This document shows, piece by piece, positions 14,629-15,699 of a DNA stretch of 15,699 nucleotides. Each line of letters starts with the position of its first letter. Position 1 is the first letter of the stretch. A program made the translations under genes and the position numbers. This DNA comes from an uncultured Clostridium sp. (GTDB lineage Bacteria; Bacillota; Clostridia; Lachnospirales; Lachnospiraceae), in the NCBI GenBank assembly GCA_900541315.1, contig UQJF01000071.1, positions 1-15,699 on the forward strand, in the 5' to 3' direction. Under the pieces are notes generated by a model that saw only the letters and a program-made list of their open reading frames with translations, was not told the DNA's origin and ran no database searches.

Positions 14629-15612
14629 TTAATAAATAGAAGCCTTTAATCCGCTGATCACTTCTTCTGCTTCTGCTACCATGTCATCCATCAGCTGCTG
14701 TACTGGCTTAATATCGTTGATCAGGCCCATTGCCGGTCCTAATGCATAGATGCCACCGTCTATATCGCCGTTTTTATAGCATTTCTTGCTCAGTCTTCCT
14801 GCAATAACAGTCATCAGTTCTTCCAGGGTTGTTCCTCTCTTTTCCATTTCCAGAGTCAGCTTTGCTGCCATATTATTTGCAACACGGGCTGCATTATGAA
14901 TGGATTTCTGGACAATAACTGTATCTTTTTCTGTATGCTCTAACAGCCATTCCTTGTGGTTATCAGAAATCGGGCACTCAGCAGTTGCTACAAAACGTGT
15001 TCCCATAACAACGCCTTGTGCACCTAATGCCAGCGCTGCTGCCAGACCTTTTCCATCTGCCACACCACCTGCTGCCAGTACCGGAACACCGTATTCTGCA
15101 CAAACCTTAGCTGCCTTGTTAGCAATCACAAATGTACCGATCCCATCCATACTTGGATGTCCTGCTACTTCATAGCCTGCAATGGTGATCACATCTGCGC
15201 CCTTTCTTGCCATGCTGGCTGCTACTTTTGCATTTGGGCTCTTGTGGATGATCTTGATGCCTGCCTCTTTACATGCCGGCATAAATTCTACTGGAGAAGC
15301 ACCTGCAAACTCGATGGCTGCAACACCTTCTTTTGCACATACATCAATATATTTAAAGATCTCTTCGCCCTTTGTCAGGTCCGGAACCAGGGAAATATTT
15401 ACAATGAAAGGCTTATTATTAGTAAATTCCTTCATTTTGATCACATCTTCATGGAATTCATCAATTCCCGGATAGCAGGTAATATTAATAGTTCCCATAC
15501 CGCCTGCATTGCAGACTAAAGAAGCAAATTCAGCAATCCCTAAATGCTGCATACCGCCCTGGACGATTGGTTTCTCAATTCCAAACATTTCTGTAAATTT
15601 TGTTTTTATCAT
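14629..15612 (-). CDS. FMN-dependent nitronate monooxygenase/2-nitropropane dioxygenase-family oxidoreductase
   Basis: 327 residues, a TIM-barrel flavoenzyme of the NMO/NPD family, which also includes FabK enoyl reductases and NADH:quinone reductases. Seen: N-terminal PIVQGGMQHLG, the conserved His152 in AGYEVAGHPS (the position of the catalytic His in characterised nitronate monooxygenases), and the FMN-phosphate loop AAGGVADGKGL (180-190) with GTRF (204-207). The start ATG has AGGAGG seven bases upstream. It is the first gene in the window of the minus-strand CoA module; the operon may begin outside. In this anaerobic context, next to CoA-activating enzymes, reduction of an enoyl-CoA or similar activated double bond is as plausible as nitronate oxidation. 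The family label should not be read as the reaction. Confidence 0.87.
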   Translation of the reverse strand: MIKTKFTEMFGIEKPIVQGGMQHLGIAEFASLVCNAGGMGTINITCYPGIDEFHEDVIKMKEFTNNKPFIVNISLVPDLTKGEEIFKYIDVCAKEGVAAIEFAGASPVEFMPACKEAGIKIIHKSPNAKVAASMARKGADVITIAGYEVAGHPSMDGIGTFVIANKAAKVCAEYGVPVLAAGGVADGKGLAAALALGAQGVVMGTRFVATAECPISDNHKEWLLEHTEKDTVIVQKSIHNAARVANNMAAKLTLEMEKRGTTLEELMTVIAGRLSKKCYKNGDIDGGIYALGPAMGLINDIKPVQQLMDDMVAEAEEVISGLKASIY

Positions 15613-15613
15613 A

Positions 15614-15634
15614 ATGTAACCTCCTGTTTTACAT
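15614..15634 (-). promoter_or_regulatory. Hairpin presenting the Shine-Dalgarno of the oxidoreductase gene in its loop
   Basis: On the minus strand ATGTAA and TTACAT form a 6-bp stem around a 9-nt loop containing AGGAGG, ending two bases before the ATG. It may affect translation start; it is short and could be incidental. Confidence 0.4.
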
Positions 15635-15635
15635 A

Positions 15636-15680
15636 ATGTTCTCCCGGAATCTTTCTGTGCTTGATTTTGTGAGAAGATTT
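15636..15680 (-). repeat. Leader element upstream of the oxidoreductase operon (copy 2 of shared element)
   Basis: ATGTTCTCCCGGA and the GAAGATTT end match 7165-7209. In the gene's own direction GGAGAACATT begins 32 bases before the ATG, exactly as at 7212 before the sensor gene. AATCTT (15648-15653) and AAGATT (15674-15679) can pair, followed on the plus strand by six T residues, so part of it may act as a weak terminator on that strand. No convincing promoter was found between here and the window end. Confidence 0.55.
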
Positions 15681-15699
15681 TTTGTCAGTTGTGCCCAAA

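Noticed and set aside
1..15699. CRISPR array, tRNA or rRNA genes, or phage genes
   Set aside because: No regularly spaced repeats, no cloverleaf-like sequence and no structural or integrase genes were recognised on reading both strands.

Overview
The window looks like a chromosomal accessory region of a Gram-positive, anaerobic, Clostridia-type gut bacterium, most likely Lachnospiraceae. This rests on strong AGGAGG-type ribosome binding sites, a lipoprotein-anchored solute receptor, a YesM/YesN-type two-component pair, and the presence of a CaiB/BaiF CoA-transferase next to an acyl-CoA ligase. The taxonomy is inference; there is no marker gene. No tRNA, rRNA, CRISPR array or phage gene was seen.

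Layout. (1) Positions 1-600 hold the C-terminal part of an IS66-type transposase cut by the window edge, with a hairpin terminator over its stop codon. (2) 602-6301, minus strand, is an uptake and catabolic operon: amidohydrolase, then solute-binding lipoprotein, double-domain ABC ATPase and two different RbsC-type permeases. (3) 6302-6489 is a divergent control region: two opposed promoters separated by an exact 13-bp direct repeat with a 21-bp period. (4) 6490-11607, plus strand, holds a cyclase-family metal hydrolase, a membrane-anchored YtfQ-like sugar-binding protein, a YesM-type sensor kinase that is split by a frameshift, and a YesN/AraC-type response regulator. A strong bidirectional terminator follows. 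(5) 11743-15612, minus strand, is an acyl-CoA module: a flavin oxidoreductase of the nitronate monooxygenase/2-nitropropane dioxygenase family, a family III CoA-transferase and an AMP-forming acyl-CoA ligase.

How the parts may work together (inference): the anchored binding protein and the kinase sense an external sugar-like ligand. The AraC-type regulator then binds the direct repeat and switches on both the transporter/amidohydrolase operon and the cyclase. The two hydrolases would open or deacylate an imported compound, and the acid released could enter the CoA module. A shared leader element in front of the sensor operon (7165-7220) and the CoA module (15636-15680) hints that these two parts are co-regulated. 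The substrate cannot be read from the sequence.

Most notable points: the divergent direct-repeat operator, the duplicated leader element placed at an identical distance from two start codons, and the split histidine kinase, whose frame change lies close to an in-frame A_AAT_TTG heptamer followed by a small hairpin.
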